From: Clavelina lepadiformis
Taxonomy: Eukaryota > Chordata > Ascidiacea > Aplousobranchia > Clavelinidae
Length of the DNA: 64,000 nt
Assembly: GCF_947623445.1 (NCBI RefSeq)
Contig: NC_135245.1
Location: 7,261,501-7,325,500 of the forward strand
Direction: 5' to 3'
Shown here: one piece after another, positions 1-14,450 of the stretch
Layout of the letters: every line of letters begins with the position of its first letter
Position numbering within the stretch: position 1 is the stretch's first letter
Notes under the pieces: generated by a model
Databases searched by the model: none
What the model was told of the DNA's origin: nothing
What the model saw: only the letters and a program-made list of their open reading frames with translations
Made by a program: the position numbers and the translations under genes

Positions 1-727
1 ACAGCTGAAGAACTGCTTTTGACTGATGAGGGTGTATCTTAACTTAATTTACTTGTTGAATTATCTGACTCTATTGTTGCTTGCGGTTAGAATACTCTAA
101 CCTTTTGTCGGCCGAAGGGTATATTAAATTAATATGTCCATGGAGTTGCAATCGACATGGCTAGCTTAAACAACTCATCTGTTGATTTCGATGATTCACT
201 CAACTAACTCTGATTGCCGGTAGAAGTGCGAGCTTATGAAACATGAAAGCGATGGGAGTTAAAATGTTCAACATGAAAATCGTAGCGGGTGCAGCAAGCA
301 AAACAATGTTTTTGACAATGTGAGATACATATAACTTAAGCTGACACATTGAGACATACATAAATAATTAATCGGTGTTAAGGTTAAGAAGCGGGAATTT
401 CCAATAAAGACTTCTTATCAGCATAGGCCTACATGCTTTGAAACAACATGGGAACGTACTAAAAGAAATGTTCACACGAAGTTACTTATAGCAATTTTCC
501 AAATATATATCATTCGACAGTTGAAACTTCAATCAATAACTAGAAAACACTTTTGCAAGAAATGATGTAATGGTATTAAAAAATACCACCCATGCCGCTA
601 CACAGCTAAAACAAAGCTTATGTTAACTATCAACCTTATTGAGGCCGTGAATATATCGATTATAGCCCATATCCTGCTGTGACACTTAAGTTAAATAAGT
701 TTAGCTTTAGGTCAGGTGTTCCGCTTA
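1..727. other. 3' flank of the coiled-coil gene; no gene seen
   Basis: AT-rich DNA beyond the stop codon of the minus-strand coiled-coil gene. I found no convincing exon, RNA gene or inverted-repeat element. It should include the 3' UTR of that gene, but I could not fix a polyadenylation signal. Confidence 0.5.
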
Positions 728-3700
728 TTAATTTTTTTCAGTAGCTTGTTGCTGTTGGTTTGTCTGGTTGCTTTCAGTTGGTTTGTTCGTTGCTGTGGTT
801 GCTTCTTTTCCGTCGATCTGGGTCATACTTCCAGCATCTTTAGCCTTGTCACCACCATCATAGTCGTCAACGCGTATGTAAATAGGGACACCATAATTTT
901 GAGATAACTCTCGGAGTTGATCCTCGTAAAGGATATTTAACTTGACAGATTCTGAGTAGTTATAGCGCAAGTCGTCAACTTCGTTCAAGAAGTAGCCGTC
1001 ATAATGAGCTAACTCAGTGCGTAGCCTGTCCACTTCTTCACATAGTTTTTTGTTCTCCTTTTCGATTTCTGTGCATAGAGGACACCCCTACAGGGCAATA
1101 AATTACTGTGTAATTCAAATCACTTTACAATTGAAATCGGTTAACAGAATAGCCTATATTTTACAGCTAAGAAAAAGACAAATAATTAATTAATCAGTCA
1201 ACAACGACTTAGTTAGCCTATTTTTTTCTTATAGTTTTATGTTATTATTAAAAGTATCGAAAAATTTCTGCTTACATTAATTACATCTTTAACTGCTTCT
1301 GAATTTTCAAGAATCTGATGTTTCTGTTCAAGAATTCCCACTTGTCTCTTTAAACGCTGCATTTCGAAATCTTGCCGGGCGTCAATTGACCTTTGAAGAC
1401 AATTGTTTTCTTTTTTATGACATATAATGCGAGATATTTTTACATCAGTATTAGACTCTAGAAAAAGTTTGTACAAACATGAAAGGTTATCACCTGGACG
1501 ATGATCTAGATTCCAAAAGTTGTTCTTGCAAATCTCTCAACTTTATTTCTGTCTCTACAAACTTTTCCTCTTTCTCCTATGAGAGGGTGAAGTTGAAGGT
1601 GAAGCAAAGTTATAAAATTTTTGTACATTTGGGATTGTAAGTCAAAATCATCTACCACCATTTCATTATTTTTTGCTTAAAAATAACTTTTATTGTTAAG
1701 GGAAATGTTTAGGCATACACCTACTAAAAAATTACCTTTAAAAGTTCTTCCCGGGCATGTTGCAACCGGTTAAGGTTGCTGAGTTCGACATCTTGCTTTA
1801 TTTTTTCTGTTTGAAGTTGAACGTTCAAGTTACGAATCTTTTCCTGAATTGTTATAAAGATGGCTGTAGGTATTACCAAAAACCTCTCATAATCAGATGC
1901 CGCAAAGTGCAAGAATAATTCTTTAAAACAAAATTTTATTTTATGAATGATTAAATATTTTTGAGTTTTTGTCGACCTTTAATAAAACATTTTCGGCTGA
2001 TAAGTTGTTGTATGGAGCGTTGTCTTCTCCTTGTTGCAAGGATGGTTGTCGCCGAAACTCTGGCAACGACATTTTTTCAATCACAGCTTGCAAGGAGGTT
2101 ATTTTCTTGTTTAACTTAGCTTCTGCTTCCTGTTCAGAATATAAGCAAAATGTGTTAAAGAGAAATAACTTAATTGGCTATGATGAGATTTCCAAAGCTC
2201 TGCTGAACATTTCTATAAAACACAACTAGCTCAATACAGGCTAATTTACCTTCCATTTTCCCTTCTGTTGCAACAAACCGTGGAGATCTTCTTCTAATTG
2301 CTTTTTCTCACCAAACAAACTTTTAAGAGCTTTCTACATTAAAACAATAGACATTAACAGCATTTGATTGAAGCTTGAAAAGTGTTAAACTTACAGCAAC
2401 CCACATCAACAAGTCTCATAAACATACTGTAAGTTACATTCATTCCTTTATTCAATTTCCTACTTACCTTCATACTTTCAATCGTGTTTTCGCCTTGGCC
2501 ATATTCATCTAGACAAAAAAGGTAGCCTATAAGTTTAACAAATTGTATTTTGGCTAAAACAAAAGTTTTAGTAGAGGCGATAGATGAGCACCGCTACAAT
2601 GTTGAGAAGAATTGAAGTTTACAGAAGAATTGCTCGGATAAAGATGTTGTTTTGTCTTCTCCATCATCTGCAGCAGGTAAGGCACTTACGGAATACTTTT
2701 TCTGCCCATTCTTACCTTCATTACGAGATCGGCTTGATTCCCTATATTCTTTGAATTTTACTATTTCGTCTTTCAAAGTGTCAATCTATAAAAGGAAACC
2801 AAATTTAACATTTAAGTTGAGCTGTGAAAGTATGACTATGCTGACCGGAATTTTACCCTGCATTGTTGATTGCTGTTTACTGCATAGATTTGCATGAGTA
2901 AAAGCTTCCTAGTTGCTGACGGTTACAAATGGGTAATTATGTGGATATTTACCGTGACTTGAAATGTTTTGATTTGATTTTCTTTTTCGATCAGCGTTGA
3001 TTGAAGTTTTTCATTTGCTGATACCAGTTCATCAAACTTAATGCTATCAGTGACGTGTATTTTTTGTTGTTCGATTTCATTCCGCAATTCAATAATCTTT
3101 GACCTGGAAAACGTTTTTCAAACAAATGTATTGACTTTTCTGGATCCAAATATTCACTAACTCAACAGAGAAAGTAGTAAGCCATTATACTTTGCATCTT
3201 CTAGGCTTGCATTGTCTTCTTTCTTCAGCCGTTCAACCTTGCAAGAAATTTAATTAGACAAACTCGAATAATTCTCGAATTAATTATTCTTCCCTTGTGT
3301 AAGCTTACCTGTTGTTTCAGCGATAAATTTTGTTTTTCTATTTCATCTTTTTTCTTTTGCAATTCCTCTAATGCTTGTTTGCTTTGTTCTACTTGCGCGA
3401 AACCTGTATTTTTTTCCTTTGCTTGCTGGTCGTTGGTGCGGCTGAAAAGTGAATGGATTGACAATCATTACAATCAAAATTATTAAAAATTTTTATAAAC
3501 AAAATATAGTGTTCATTTAGAAGTCAACATTTCACAAAGACGTACATTGCGATGTCTATAGTCTCGTCGTTATAGAAGTTTCCGCTTGATGATGAAATGT
3601 TTTCTATTACGTAGGTTGCCGGTAAAGCAATTTTTGGTGACCCCGTTTGCTTTTTGTTCATATTTAGCCTAAAGGTTTTGAATTTTTATTAAGAAAAGAA

Positions 3701-6700
3701 ACTTTTTATCCAGAGGTACTGACCTTTTATCATCAACACTCACCTTTCAATGATTAAATCTTTTTTTCTTGCAATTTCTTTTGATTGCGTTAGTTCAGTG
3801 TCAAGAAGAACGTTTGAAGCTTGCATCGCTTTAATTGTATGTTTAAGACTCTCAATTTCTTCACGATTTTTGATATTTTCGTTCTTCATATCGGAAGATA
3901 CATCTCTAAAAGTATAGACGTGCACTGGGTATATGTAAATTTGTCAAACTCGGACGTTACCTTAATTCTTACTTACAGTAACAGTTTACAGTATGAAATA
4001 AGGTTATGGGGACACTTCGGTAACGTTCAAAGCATTTTTCCAAAATGAGATATATAGCGCATAACAGTTTTTTACCTAATATAAATTGCAGACGCTTTAT
4101 CAGCCTGTTTCGTAACAGATATCGACTGGATCTTTTCAGATCTAACAACGTTTAGTTTTTGTTTGTCTGAAGCGTATTGCAATTCCTGATTTTTTCGGGT
4201 CAACCTAAAATATTAAAACAGAGCGTTATTGCACAAGCAAGTTTGAGATTTAAGTAATAAAAATTTGCGTATTCCGCGTATTTACATGTGATATATGTGT
4301 AATATGTTACAAGGGGTTAACCTTTCAACTTCATTTTGATATTGCTTCTGTGCGGATAAACTTTCCAAAAGATCACTGTAATACTTTTCTTTTGTTGTGT
4401 TTGCTTCGCGTAGATAGTCTTTTAATTCGTCGATACCGCGCTAAATTTTCCAAGTGAACAATAGTAACTATGTCATACGCTGAGTTCAAAACCATAACTT
4501 TTGAAATATACAGTAGCGCGATACATCAAGAGAATGATAAACATAGCCTATTGTTTACATGACTGCTAGATACCGTAGCTTCCTGTAATTCTTCATGCTG
4601 TTTCTGTAGTTGTGACAGCTTTGACCTATACATTGAATGAAAAAGCAATAACTGCTTTTAGTTTTGTATTAAACAGTTCACTTCATTTAAACTTCGTTTT
4701 ATGTCTTACACAACATTTTCTTGCACCACATCTAGCAAGTTGTGAGACAAGCTTACGTAAGTATCTTGATCTCTTTCTCTTTCATACTTGGTTGGTTAAA
4801 AAGGGACATTTTTGCATTGACAACATCTATCTGAAAAACGTAAAACAACTTTTAGCTAAAAGCATGTACCGTTATACCGCCTTCTCGCAACTGTCGCATG
4901 AGCTGAGGGACCACAATTCGAGAACAACTCGTATATACGCAAACGACCTCTGCTTGGAGCTTTGCATTGTCGTCTTGCAATGTCTTGCGTTGCACTTCTT
5001 TTTTTTCATTTTCTTTTGAAAGTAGCTCCAATTTTCTTTTCAATTCTTCAATATTTTTCAGTAATTCATCCGATTTTCGACGGAGATCATGAGTTTTTTC
5101 TTCTCTTCTTTGTTTTTCTAGCTCTAATCTACATCCAAGAACGTTGTCCCAGCTTTTCGTTTATTACCAAACATTTATGAAATACTTATGCAATTTTTAC
5201 ACATAAATTGAAACAACAGTTGAAACTTGAAAGTCAACTTACGCATTGAATTTAGCGGATTGTTGCTTTAGTACATTTTGTCCATTTTCCAACTCTTTTC
5301 TCAAATTTTCCCTCTCCTTGTTTACACTTCGCAAGTCGTTAGTTAAATTCTCTATCTCTTTATCATTGGTCTTGTACATAATTATAATTGAATTTAAAAA
5401 GAATTTTAACTATTATTTTTTGTTAGAATAAAAAAAATAAATAAAAAATTAGTTCAGCAAATTCTGTAACCTTTTGCGCTTCCAGAACTTTCTTCTTCAA
5501 ACTTTCATTTTCTTGCCTAAGGTCAGACACGATCTTTCTACAAGTATATAGTTACATACATTTTATCGTTATGTTTGTGTTAACATAATTCGAGTTTTAA
5601 AGAGGACAAAGAACATTTTTATAACATTTACACAGAATCTTCTTCGAATTCATGTCGGAGTATTTAGCTATACCTCGAGTTTGATAAATCTCTCTTTAAC
5701 CAGACTGGGTCCAAAGTGTCTACCAGTTCTGTTTTCTGCTGCAACGTTTTGATCTGAAGCAAAATATCTCAAAGAGTTTGCAAACCATTTCTTTAGGAAC
5801 GTTTGATAGTGATAACCATAAAGTATGCTTATATGACAAATGTTAAACGCCGCTAATGAAATTTTTCTTTGGTATTTATACTAAACTGCTTCAATTTAAA
5901 AACCTTTTTTTCTGGTTACAAAATTATGCTTAGAAGGAATAACAATGAAAAACTTCTCTATTTTGTAAGCACGGACAATCACAGGAACTTACAATTAAGC
6001 CGAGACTAAACCGCGCAATTGTGTGTTAACTATGTACAGTTGTACACACACGAATTTTGAAAGAAAATGTTTTGCAGAAAAGCAAGAACATCTTTCTTCC
6101 AACCTGGCTCTCATACCTCTTCCTGCAAAGTTTTGTTTCGCTTCTGCCATTCAACCTCTTCTTCACGCAAAGCCCTTTCGAGTGATTCCACTTTTGTTCT
6201 GAGATCCTCTAAAACTTCTTTATTCTCCATGTTCTTTGTTTTATCATCTTCAAGTTCTTTTTTGCAACTATTTTTCTCCCGTTCAAGTCTAAGATGGGAT
6301 TTATTTTAATTTGTAGTTTCTTGCATTTTCTAAATTTGAGTAGTGGTTTTGTCCATTTGTGTGATAGTATTATAGGAGCATTTTATATCCTTCATGATAA
6401 TACACTATTGAAAATGGTTATCCACTTATCTTAATCTTTAAAACACAATTTTTATTCATTTTTACTTCTGTAGTTTCTCTTCAAGAACGTAATTTTTCTT
6501 CGCCATTTCATCGTGCTTAGTTTTGAGGCTTCCCTGAATATTCTCTGAATGTTGTAAAGCTTGACGCAGATTGTCAATCGTTGCAGTAAGAGACTTTGAT
6601 GTAAAATGTAAAAGGTCAAACTCGCTAAAATGATATAATCATATAGACTATCATGACATTTTAGTATGTTTGTTTATTCTTAATATTTATTGTTTATAGC

Positions 6701-9700
6701 TTAATCGAAGTTGTCATCTACAAGAAACTGTTGAATACTTCACCAAATAATTGTTTAATTTTACTTCACTGTTTCGTTCACTCAAATTATGGCGGCTAGT
6801 AAGCGTGTTCAGTTCATTTTCTAAATTTTGATTCTCCCTTTCCAGTTCGAAAACTTTATCCCTAAATGTTAAAATAGTAATTAAACGTTACCGACCGCAC
6901 CAAGCATATCCATAAACAAACAATCACAGTCATAGAAGGTTTTTTGCAATGTACCTTGACTGCATAAACTTGTCTTGCATATCACGCTTTGCAATGTTCA
7001 GTTGGTCTTGTAACTGTTCGATGTTTTGTTCTAATTTTGCGTTTTCTTTTTCCATGTTTTCATTTTCAATTTTTAAACTTCAATTTAAGTAAATTCAACG
7101 TACGTTATGCATATACGATCTTATATTTTACACTATAGAATCAACAAATTCACTTTTTAACTTTCAAATTTTTTGTTTACCTTTCATGAGTTGATTTTGA
7201 ACCATCCTTAGCTATTTTCAGTTGTTCCCGAACATTTTGTTCGCTTCTTTGTAATCTTTCGTAAGTTCTATGCATTTCGTCCAACGCAGTCTGGATTCAG
7301 GCATATTTCGATATAATATAGGCTACCAAATGCAAACAATTCCTTGAATAAATCTTTTTGCTGTTTTCTTTTTTAAATTACCTTATTTGCTTCCTTTTCT
7401 TCCTTTGCGCTTCGTAAAGCTTGTTGAAGATCGTTCAATTCACTTCGTGTTGTGGATAATGCCAAACTTGAAAAAAAAATTAGATTAAAACTTGGCAAAG
7501 ATAATTAAATACAAATCAAAAACTAAGGCAGCCCGAGCAAAAAATTACAAAAGGTGTTACAGTACTTACCGACAACCCTGTAGCTTTTCCGCTGTTTTTG
7601 AATGATCATTCATTTCCTGTGCTACTCGATTTTCGAAGGACTTAATCTGCACAAAAAAGTTACACAAGTTGAAGTTAAAATAACTGTTGTAATTGCTGAA
7701 ACGTTGAATAAATACCTGCTTAATAACAAATACATATGTATCTAGTATCAGAATTAGACACTCAAAAATTGAAAAGGTTCACCTTATCTTGAAGAGCCTT
7801 TATTTCTTGGGTTAATTTTTCTTCGTTAAGTTCATGCAAGCCTCGTAATCTCTCCGTTTCTGCAGATTGTCTCTCCAGCTCAACCATTGACCACTTCAAA
7901 CGATCTTCCATGGCTCTGAATGAAAATGTCATATTATTATAGGTATTAGTAAAGAAATGCAAAAAACATCAGTTTAATAGGTTAAAGCAAGTTATGTTTT
8001 AAACCGGCATATGATGCTATTAATTAATTATTATTATTATTATTATTATTATTATCGCTTTACACTTACTTGGTCAATGTATCATCCTCACTCTTTATAA
8101 ATCTTGATGCCTTGAGTTCAGTTTTATACATTTCTTCGACATTTTTATAATCCTTTACCAGTTTTTCAACTGTCTTGTTCAATGCGGTCCTTTCGCTCTC
8201 AAGTCTATATTTTATTTGGTAAACTATATAGCTAATAATACAAAGGTTTTGCCATTACGGCAGCCAAGATTGCATTTCAATGTTTGGGTTACCTTTTAAT
8301 TATGCCGTCCGATGCCTTATTTATTTCCCAAGCTTTTTGCAACTTCTTTGCAAGCGCTTTGTAGGCTTCTGAAGTTGGCTGTAAAATTTAAGATAGATAG
8401 ATTTGAAATCCTGCGAAGTTTATAGCAAAGAACCACAATAGTGTTTCGTACTTTGGGCTCAGCAGTGACGGTTCTTGCGGTGCGTAGATTTCCTTCATTT
8501 TTCATTCGATTAATTTCTTCTTTTAGATCGCTATTTTCTTTTTGAAGATTCTCTTTTTCAAGGCTGTATTTTTGAAACGTTAGTCAATGCGCACTTTTTT
8601 ACTAATGACTTGCTGGCCTATTACACTAACAATAAACGCATTAGCACAAATTGTGCGCCACAATTAAAATGTAGATCTGGAGAAGTAAGGATTTTATGGT
8701 ATCTAAGTACAAGTTATTTCAGTAAAAACCTGCTTTGTTGCTCTTGAGTTGCTGTCCTGCTTGCCTGCAGTGATTTCAGTCTCTGCTGTAATGATTCTAG
8801 TGTTGCATTGAGCATGTCGTTGTCCTTCTTTAATCTATTGAAGAAAGAAGTAATTTGAAAACCAATTCAACGTGTTGGTGAGCAATCTAATCTGGATTTC
8901 TAATTCCAATTGTTTGTTACAAGACCCTTTTAAGCACAGGCTAACTTCCAAATCATATCGGACAAAATTTTTCAAAATTACCCTGAAATAATTTTCTCTT
9001 TTTCTTCCGCAACTCCAACAACTTCTTTCAGTTCATCATGCAAAACGTCCTTCGATCTCTCCATGTTGTTTATGCTTTGCTTTTGCAAATCTCCAAGTCT
9101 TTCGAGTTCTTTTCGCTTGTCCTCGAGATCTGTTTGCAAAGATTGGGACGTTTCTTTTCCCCTCGTAATGGTTTCTTCAAGCTTGGCGTTTACTCTTAAC
9201 TGCATGCTAAGTTGCTCCTGCAATTGTCCAGTAGACTCTAGCTGTTGCTGAAGATTCTTCTGCTGCGCTTCGTATCTTTGAGCAAGTGTTTGAAGCTCTT
9301 GTGACTTTTCTTTCAATGCGTTTACAGTAGCTTTTTTCAAAGCTTCAATGTCTATCTGAAACATAAATTATAAATCGCAGATGCAGTGAGAGCCTTGCGA
9401 TGTACAGTAACCTATTGGTGAATATTTATGCTTAACCGTTATTGGAAAGACACCGATTTAAAGGAAACCAGCGTTAGATACCATCAGAATACACAGACCA
9501 TCATATGCAGAAGTTTTGCTTCGTTTCCTTTTTTCTTGTTGTCAGCTTCCGTTGTCAAGACTTCAGTGTGTTGTTTCAAGTTCGCGTTGTTTTTTTCAAG
9601 GTCGGCAATTATATTTCTGCCAATCGACGCAAAGTTTTATTTAGTATTACAAAGAATTTAAATGATATAAACTTAAAACATTTCTGTACTCTGGTATTGA

Positions 9701-11526
9701 GCTAATTAATTAATTAATGTATTTGAGTGGATAAATCGAGAGAAAAACAAACACTAACAATCTTACTTTTTATTTGCCAGTTGCGCATTTGTTTCGGAAA
9801 GTTTTTTTTCAAAATCCAAGCTCTTCTTTATCAACTTCTTTATCTAGAGAAAAGACAATTCGGGCGTAGTCATATAGAAATTAAAATACCGGCTTATAAA
9901 TTATTACAAACATAGCCCACACCAATGAAAGTTACCTCGGCTTGCAACACTTCATTTTCTTTGCTGAGTTGGTTGTTGCTTTGCGACGTTTCCTTCAGCT
10001 TTATCTCATATTTCCTGGTAGCTGATGTTTTTTCATCCATGTCAGCTTTAGCTTGCTGAATCAAAGTTTCCAGTTTTCTTTATGCAGAAAGCAAAGAAGT
10101 TAACACGGTTTTGCTATCTTCTATTTTTTTATGAAATTGTAGCAGCAAAAACGTAATATATAACAAAAACGATGGTGAACGTAGAATTTCGAGAAATTGG
10201 TGAAAAAGTAGTTGAATTTACCTGCACTTATCCTCTACACTGGACAAATTTTCCCGGTTCATATCTTTATCGTTTTCTGACAAAGCAAGTTTTTCTTGAA
10301 TATTCTTCTTTTCTGCGACGGCTCTTGAGTTTTCTGCCCTCAGCCTTATAAAACAATAACAAAGTTTTGACACTTGAAAAATTAAAAACAACTGTAGGCT
10401 ATACTGTGATGTCTGTGAACACAATTGTTAGTGGCTACTCCGTTTGCTTGTTTTGCTTTTTAACTAACTTTTCAATAACCAGGTCTTTTGCTGATAACTT
10501 TTCGTTAGTCGTCTTTACAAGCTCTTGCATTTTATCTTCAATCGACTTAGCCCGAAGCATTTGTTTTTGCAAACTGGAAATTGTCTCAGATAAGCTTTTT
10601 AACTTTTTCTGAAATGAATAATCTTATGACAGTTTTAGGTAAATCAAGAGTAGAATTTAGATTAATTAATTAATTTAAGATCTTATTTTCATAACTAGCA
10701 TTCTATGTAAAGAATATGTTTGTTTGTTATAACATCTGTTTTACTTCTTGGTCTTTGGCCGTGAAATTACTTCTGACGATCCGGAGAACCTTTCCATTGC
10801 CCTCTTGCCATCTGGTAGAAAAAAAATCAGGCCTAATCGGCTAAAATCAACATTGATAACATTTAGTGTATTTATTGTTTGATTTTTTCTTACTCTGCAG
10901 CTCTGCTGCTTTCTGGGGGCGCGACTTCGACGACAATATTCAGCTGTTGAGTCAAAAATTCGATCTATAGTATAGATAGATTATACGTTAATTGTTTTAT
11001 ACGTATAGACTATAGACTATGGATTCTATACGGTTAAAAATAACTCTTTGTCTACTTTGTGTATCTCTGCTTCTACTGTATATAACTACTGTATATAGGA
11101 CATAGGTATAGTACAAGACAAGTTGTCGTTTTTTGATAATTATTTTTTTGCACACAAATCGATGTGCATTTAATGAGTTATAAATGCTAGGTTCAGAGAC
11201 ATGAAAATATTTACTTGATCTTTATAGAAGTCGTTCAACTTCTGCGTTTCGAGATACTTCTGTGTAATTTCGTCAGGATAACTTCTTCTAATAACTGAAC
11301 TATGTTTACGGAGATCGTCAATTTGTTTGTGTTTTCTCACATCACAGCTATCACTTTCAGTGTGAAAATAGTTGTGCATCTAGGAAAATATTTCGTGGAT
11401 TTCTCCCTTATCACATGCTGTCACATGACACAACTCGTTCTTAAGGTTAAAGTAGGCTTATACCTGAGTTGGAAAATGAATGTTTTCGTTGATAGTTCCT
11501 CTTCCTGTCCTAAATGTTTCTTCCAT
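728..11526 (-). CDS. Large coiled-coil protein with CEP290-like C-terminus (many exons)
   Basis: Multi-exon minus-strand gene. The probable start ATG is at 11,526 (protein begins MEETFRTGRGTINEN). Exons I could set are 11464-11526, 11215-11379, 10894-10943, 10745-10811, 10439-10608, 10222-10344, 9936-10077 and 9767-9843; their phases agree from one to the next. The last two are 1276-1390 and 728-1087, with a TAA stop at 728-730. Dozens of other exons of 60-370 bp lie between, separated by short introns, for example about 8980-9353, 7785-7918 and 6080-6295. Almost every exon reads as E/K/L/Q heptad coiled coil; total length is well over 1,000 residues. The last exon carries a block (ELAHYDGYFLNEVDDLRYN, then NILYEDQLRELSQNYGV) that matches in order the conserved end of CEP290, a ciliary transition-zone protein. 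The N-terminus does not resemble vertebrate CEP290 and no CEP290 mid-region motif was recognised. It may be a divergent CEP290 or another centrosomal coiled-coil protein. The tail is rich in Q, N and T. Upstream pieces near 11,690 and 11,860 have splice sites but stops, and look like 5' UTR exons. Confidence 0.6.
8027..8054. repeat. (ATT)n microsatellite in an intron
   Basis: A run of about nine ATT units lies within an intron of the coiled-coil gene, just left of the exon near 8,070-8,200. Confidence 0.85.
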
Positions 11527-12353
11527 AGTTCTCACAAAAGTATTAGATTTAAGTTTTAACAAAATTGAGTAACCTACATGTTCAACTTATGAAGCATAGA
11601 AAATTAGAACAACTGAATAACATGCATTTGGAAAATATCTATTCTGACAGGTTTAGGCTATATCTTACCTATGTCGAACGGAAGATATCACACTGTGAAT
11701 GACTTGAACACTTTATCTTTATCTCTTTTACTTTGAGACAACGAAGACAAAGAACGAGTTTTGATATCAGATAACAATAGGAATTCTTAAATGTTATTTT
11801 GTTAGGAATAAGCTTACCGTATTCTTCATTTAACAACGGCTGGCGCAACACTAAGTCATACACTATTTCAAGTTAGGCATAATTCGGTATTTGCGTTGAA
11901 TGAAATTATGGTAGGCTATGAGGCTAGAGTGTCTGGTCTGTTTTTTATCTTCCTCGATTATAACAACTGTAACGAAAATATGTCACGAGTTATCTATATT
12001 CTATAGTATCTTATATTTTACCGTTGGATAATAATGTGTTAATTCTCTACCTGAAGTGCGATGAATTGTTTCGCAGTGTTTTGGCTTTAGTTGATTAATT
12101 AATTATGATTATCGTTGTTTATCTCACGTTTTGTACGTTTTGTACATCTTTATCGATAGTTTGGCATCTCACCTTTATAACTCTGTATGGCTCTACAAGT
12201 CAATAGTTGATTTTTATTTGTCTATATTTTCGTCTCATCTTGCAAAGTTTGCATAACGAACGTCTCATACACAGCTAGGGGATTGATTAATTATACTGGG
12301 GCTCGCTTCATCAACCTCCTCGCGGTGAGTCCTGGAAACTGGGAAATCTACCG

Positions 12354-12947
12354 ATGACCAGGCTAATGATGAAAACAAGGAGACGTCTCCGTGGTGGTAA
12401 AAGGATAGACCCTCGGCCACGGAAACAAAGAGGTGACAATACGGACGTTCAGTGCGGGCAACCACTGCCCAACATCTTGCAGCTGAACGTCGAGGGCCTA
12501 AACGCAAACAAGACCTGCATCATCAGCCAACTTGCCACCAGGCATAAAGCCCTCATCATCCTGTTGCAGGAAACTCACTGCACAAATGTGGACCGGCTGG
12601 TTATACCAAATTTCACTCTAGCCGGACACACCCTAAGCAGGAAACACGGCCTTGCCACGTTTGTCCACAGTAGGCTCAAGTGGAACCTTGCCGACCAATC
12701 TCCAACTGGATCGGCAATTGAGTGGCTATGTGTGGACATCGATGGTGTTAAAATTGTCAATGTCTACAAGCCACCGACCTCGAGACTAACACCAACAGCC
12801 ATCCCAATGTTCCCACACCCTAGTGTCTATGCTGGCGATTTCAACTGCCAACATACAAACTGGGGTTACAATTCCACCAGCCCAGACGGAGAATGCCTGA
12901 TTGACTGGGCAAACAAGAGGCAAACTTGTGCTTCTGCACAACCCTAA
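12354..12947 (+). pseudogene. LINE endonuclease (EEP) domain, frame 1
   Basis: The first reading frame of the retrotransposon encodes an apurinic-type endonuclease/exonuclease/phosphatase domain, which nicks the target DNA to prime reverse transcription. Diagnostic pieces are LQLNVEGLNANK near the N-terminus, LLQETHC, and AGDFNCQHTNWG with the catalytic Asp/Asn. The upstream basic stretch is rich in Arg. The true frame is lost by a frameshift at about 12,920, after LIDWANKR; the last ten codons of this frame are shadow. Confidence 0.88.
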
Positions 12948-14450
12948 GGATGCTCCAAGTTTCTTCTCCGGTCGCTGGAACACGGGTACTAACCCAGACC
13001 TGGCCTTCGCGAGCACTGGCCACATTAGCTGGAATTTGGACAGGCGTGTCTTAGAGAAGTTCCCAAGGTCCCAACATCGACCCTCGCTTATTATGACCCC
13101 AAGAACTATACTCCCAGTTCCAAGCGAGCCATACAAGCGTTGGAACTTCCGCAAGGCCAATTGGGAACTATATCGTCTCACTACCAACGAGCTCGCCCAG
13201 GACCTTCCACCTCCGGACACGGGCCTTGTAGATGAGGCTTACCAGGACTTCTGCTCTGCCATCGTCAAAGCAGCCAAGCGATCAATCCCACGTGGTCGTA
13301 GAAACAACTATAGACCGTGCTGGGATGCGGAGTGTGAGAGCCTCTACCAGGCCTTTCTGAAGGCCCAGCAGGGCAAGGCATCAAAATCAGCCGCCTCCAC
13401 ACTGAACGCTCGTCTCGATGAAAAGCGAAGTGAGCGTTGGACAGAGGCCGTCAATACCATCGACTTCACGCACTCCAGTCGACTGGCATGGAACACAATC
13501 AACAACCTGACTGGCAGGTCCAGACAAACGCATCGCCCATGCCCCATCTCTGCCAACTGTATTGCCTCACAGTTGGTAAAGAATGGGGTCTATGCAGCGA
13601 AAGATCGCAAATCAGCCTACCTTGTTAACAATGAGGTGGCTGAGCTCTGGAGGATCCCTACACCTCCTGGTGAAACAATCTGTGGAGATTTTACCCCAGA
13701 AGAGTTTGCCAGCGCTCTCCAGCTGCTAAAGTCTGGGAAAGCTCCAGGCCCGGATTCAATTTGCCCGCAGCTGATTATCCATGCCGGAGTTGCCTTAAAG
13801 TCCTGGCTAAACAAATTCCTGTCTTCCTGTCTACACACACTCAAGCTTCCGAAAATCTGGAGAAAAGCACTTGTGGTTGCCATCCCAAAGCCGATGAAGC
13901 CGATAGAGGATCCAAAGAGTTATCGACCAATCTCCCTTTTGTGTATCCATTTCAAGATCTTGGAGAGACTGATCTACGCCCGTGTCGAACCTATTATAGA
14001 TCCACTGCTCCCTCAAGAACAAGCTGGATTTCGACACGGAAGATCGACCGCGGACCAAGTTACTCTCTTGACTCAAAAAATCGAGGACAGCTTTTCGGCT
14101 AAGAAAAAAGCAGGTGCTGTGTTTATCGACCTCACAGCCGCCTACGACACGGTTTGGCATCACGGCCTTACCTGCAAGCTCTTGCGCCTACTGCCGGACA
14201 GGCACATGGTCTCTCTAATCATGGAACTTATCCGAAACCGCAGCTTCACCCTCACCACCGGTGATGGCGCAAAAAGCAGATTGCGACGCCTGCGAAATGG
14301 TGTCCCACAAGGATCAGTCCTGGCTCCCCTCCTTTTCAACATCTACACGCACGACCTGCCAGAAACAATTGCCAAAAAGTTTGCTTACGCTGATGATTTG
14401 GCAATTATGCATAGAGCAGAAAACTGGCAGGAGTTGGAGGGGGTCCCTAA
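12920..14450 (+). pseudogene. LINE reverse transcriptase domain, frame 2
   Basis: This frame continues the endonuclease end (KDAPSFFSGRWNTGTNPDLA) into the linker and RT palm/fingers. Visible motifs are GKAPGPDSICPQ, the SYRPISLL block, QAGFRHGRSTADQ, FIDLTAAYDTVWH with the first catalytic Asp, NGVPQGSVLAPLLFN, and the YADD box in FAYADDLAIM. All catalytic Asp residues remain. A second frameshift at about 14,440 moves the coding frame; residues after it in this frame are shadow. Confidence 0.9.

Noticed and set aside
4612-5019. 135-residue plus-strand open frame
   Set aside because: It overlaps coiled-coil exons of the minus-strand gene and is their shadow; its composition is T-rich and hydrophobic without a domain.
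11660-11870. Additional coding exons at the 5' end of the coiled-coil gene
   Set aside because: The splice sites are fair, but joining these pieces to the MEETF exon introduces stops in every frame, so they were treated as 5' UTR.
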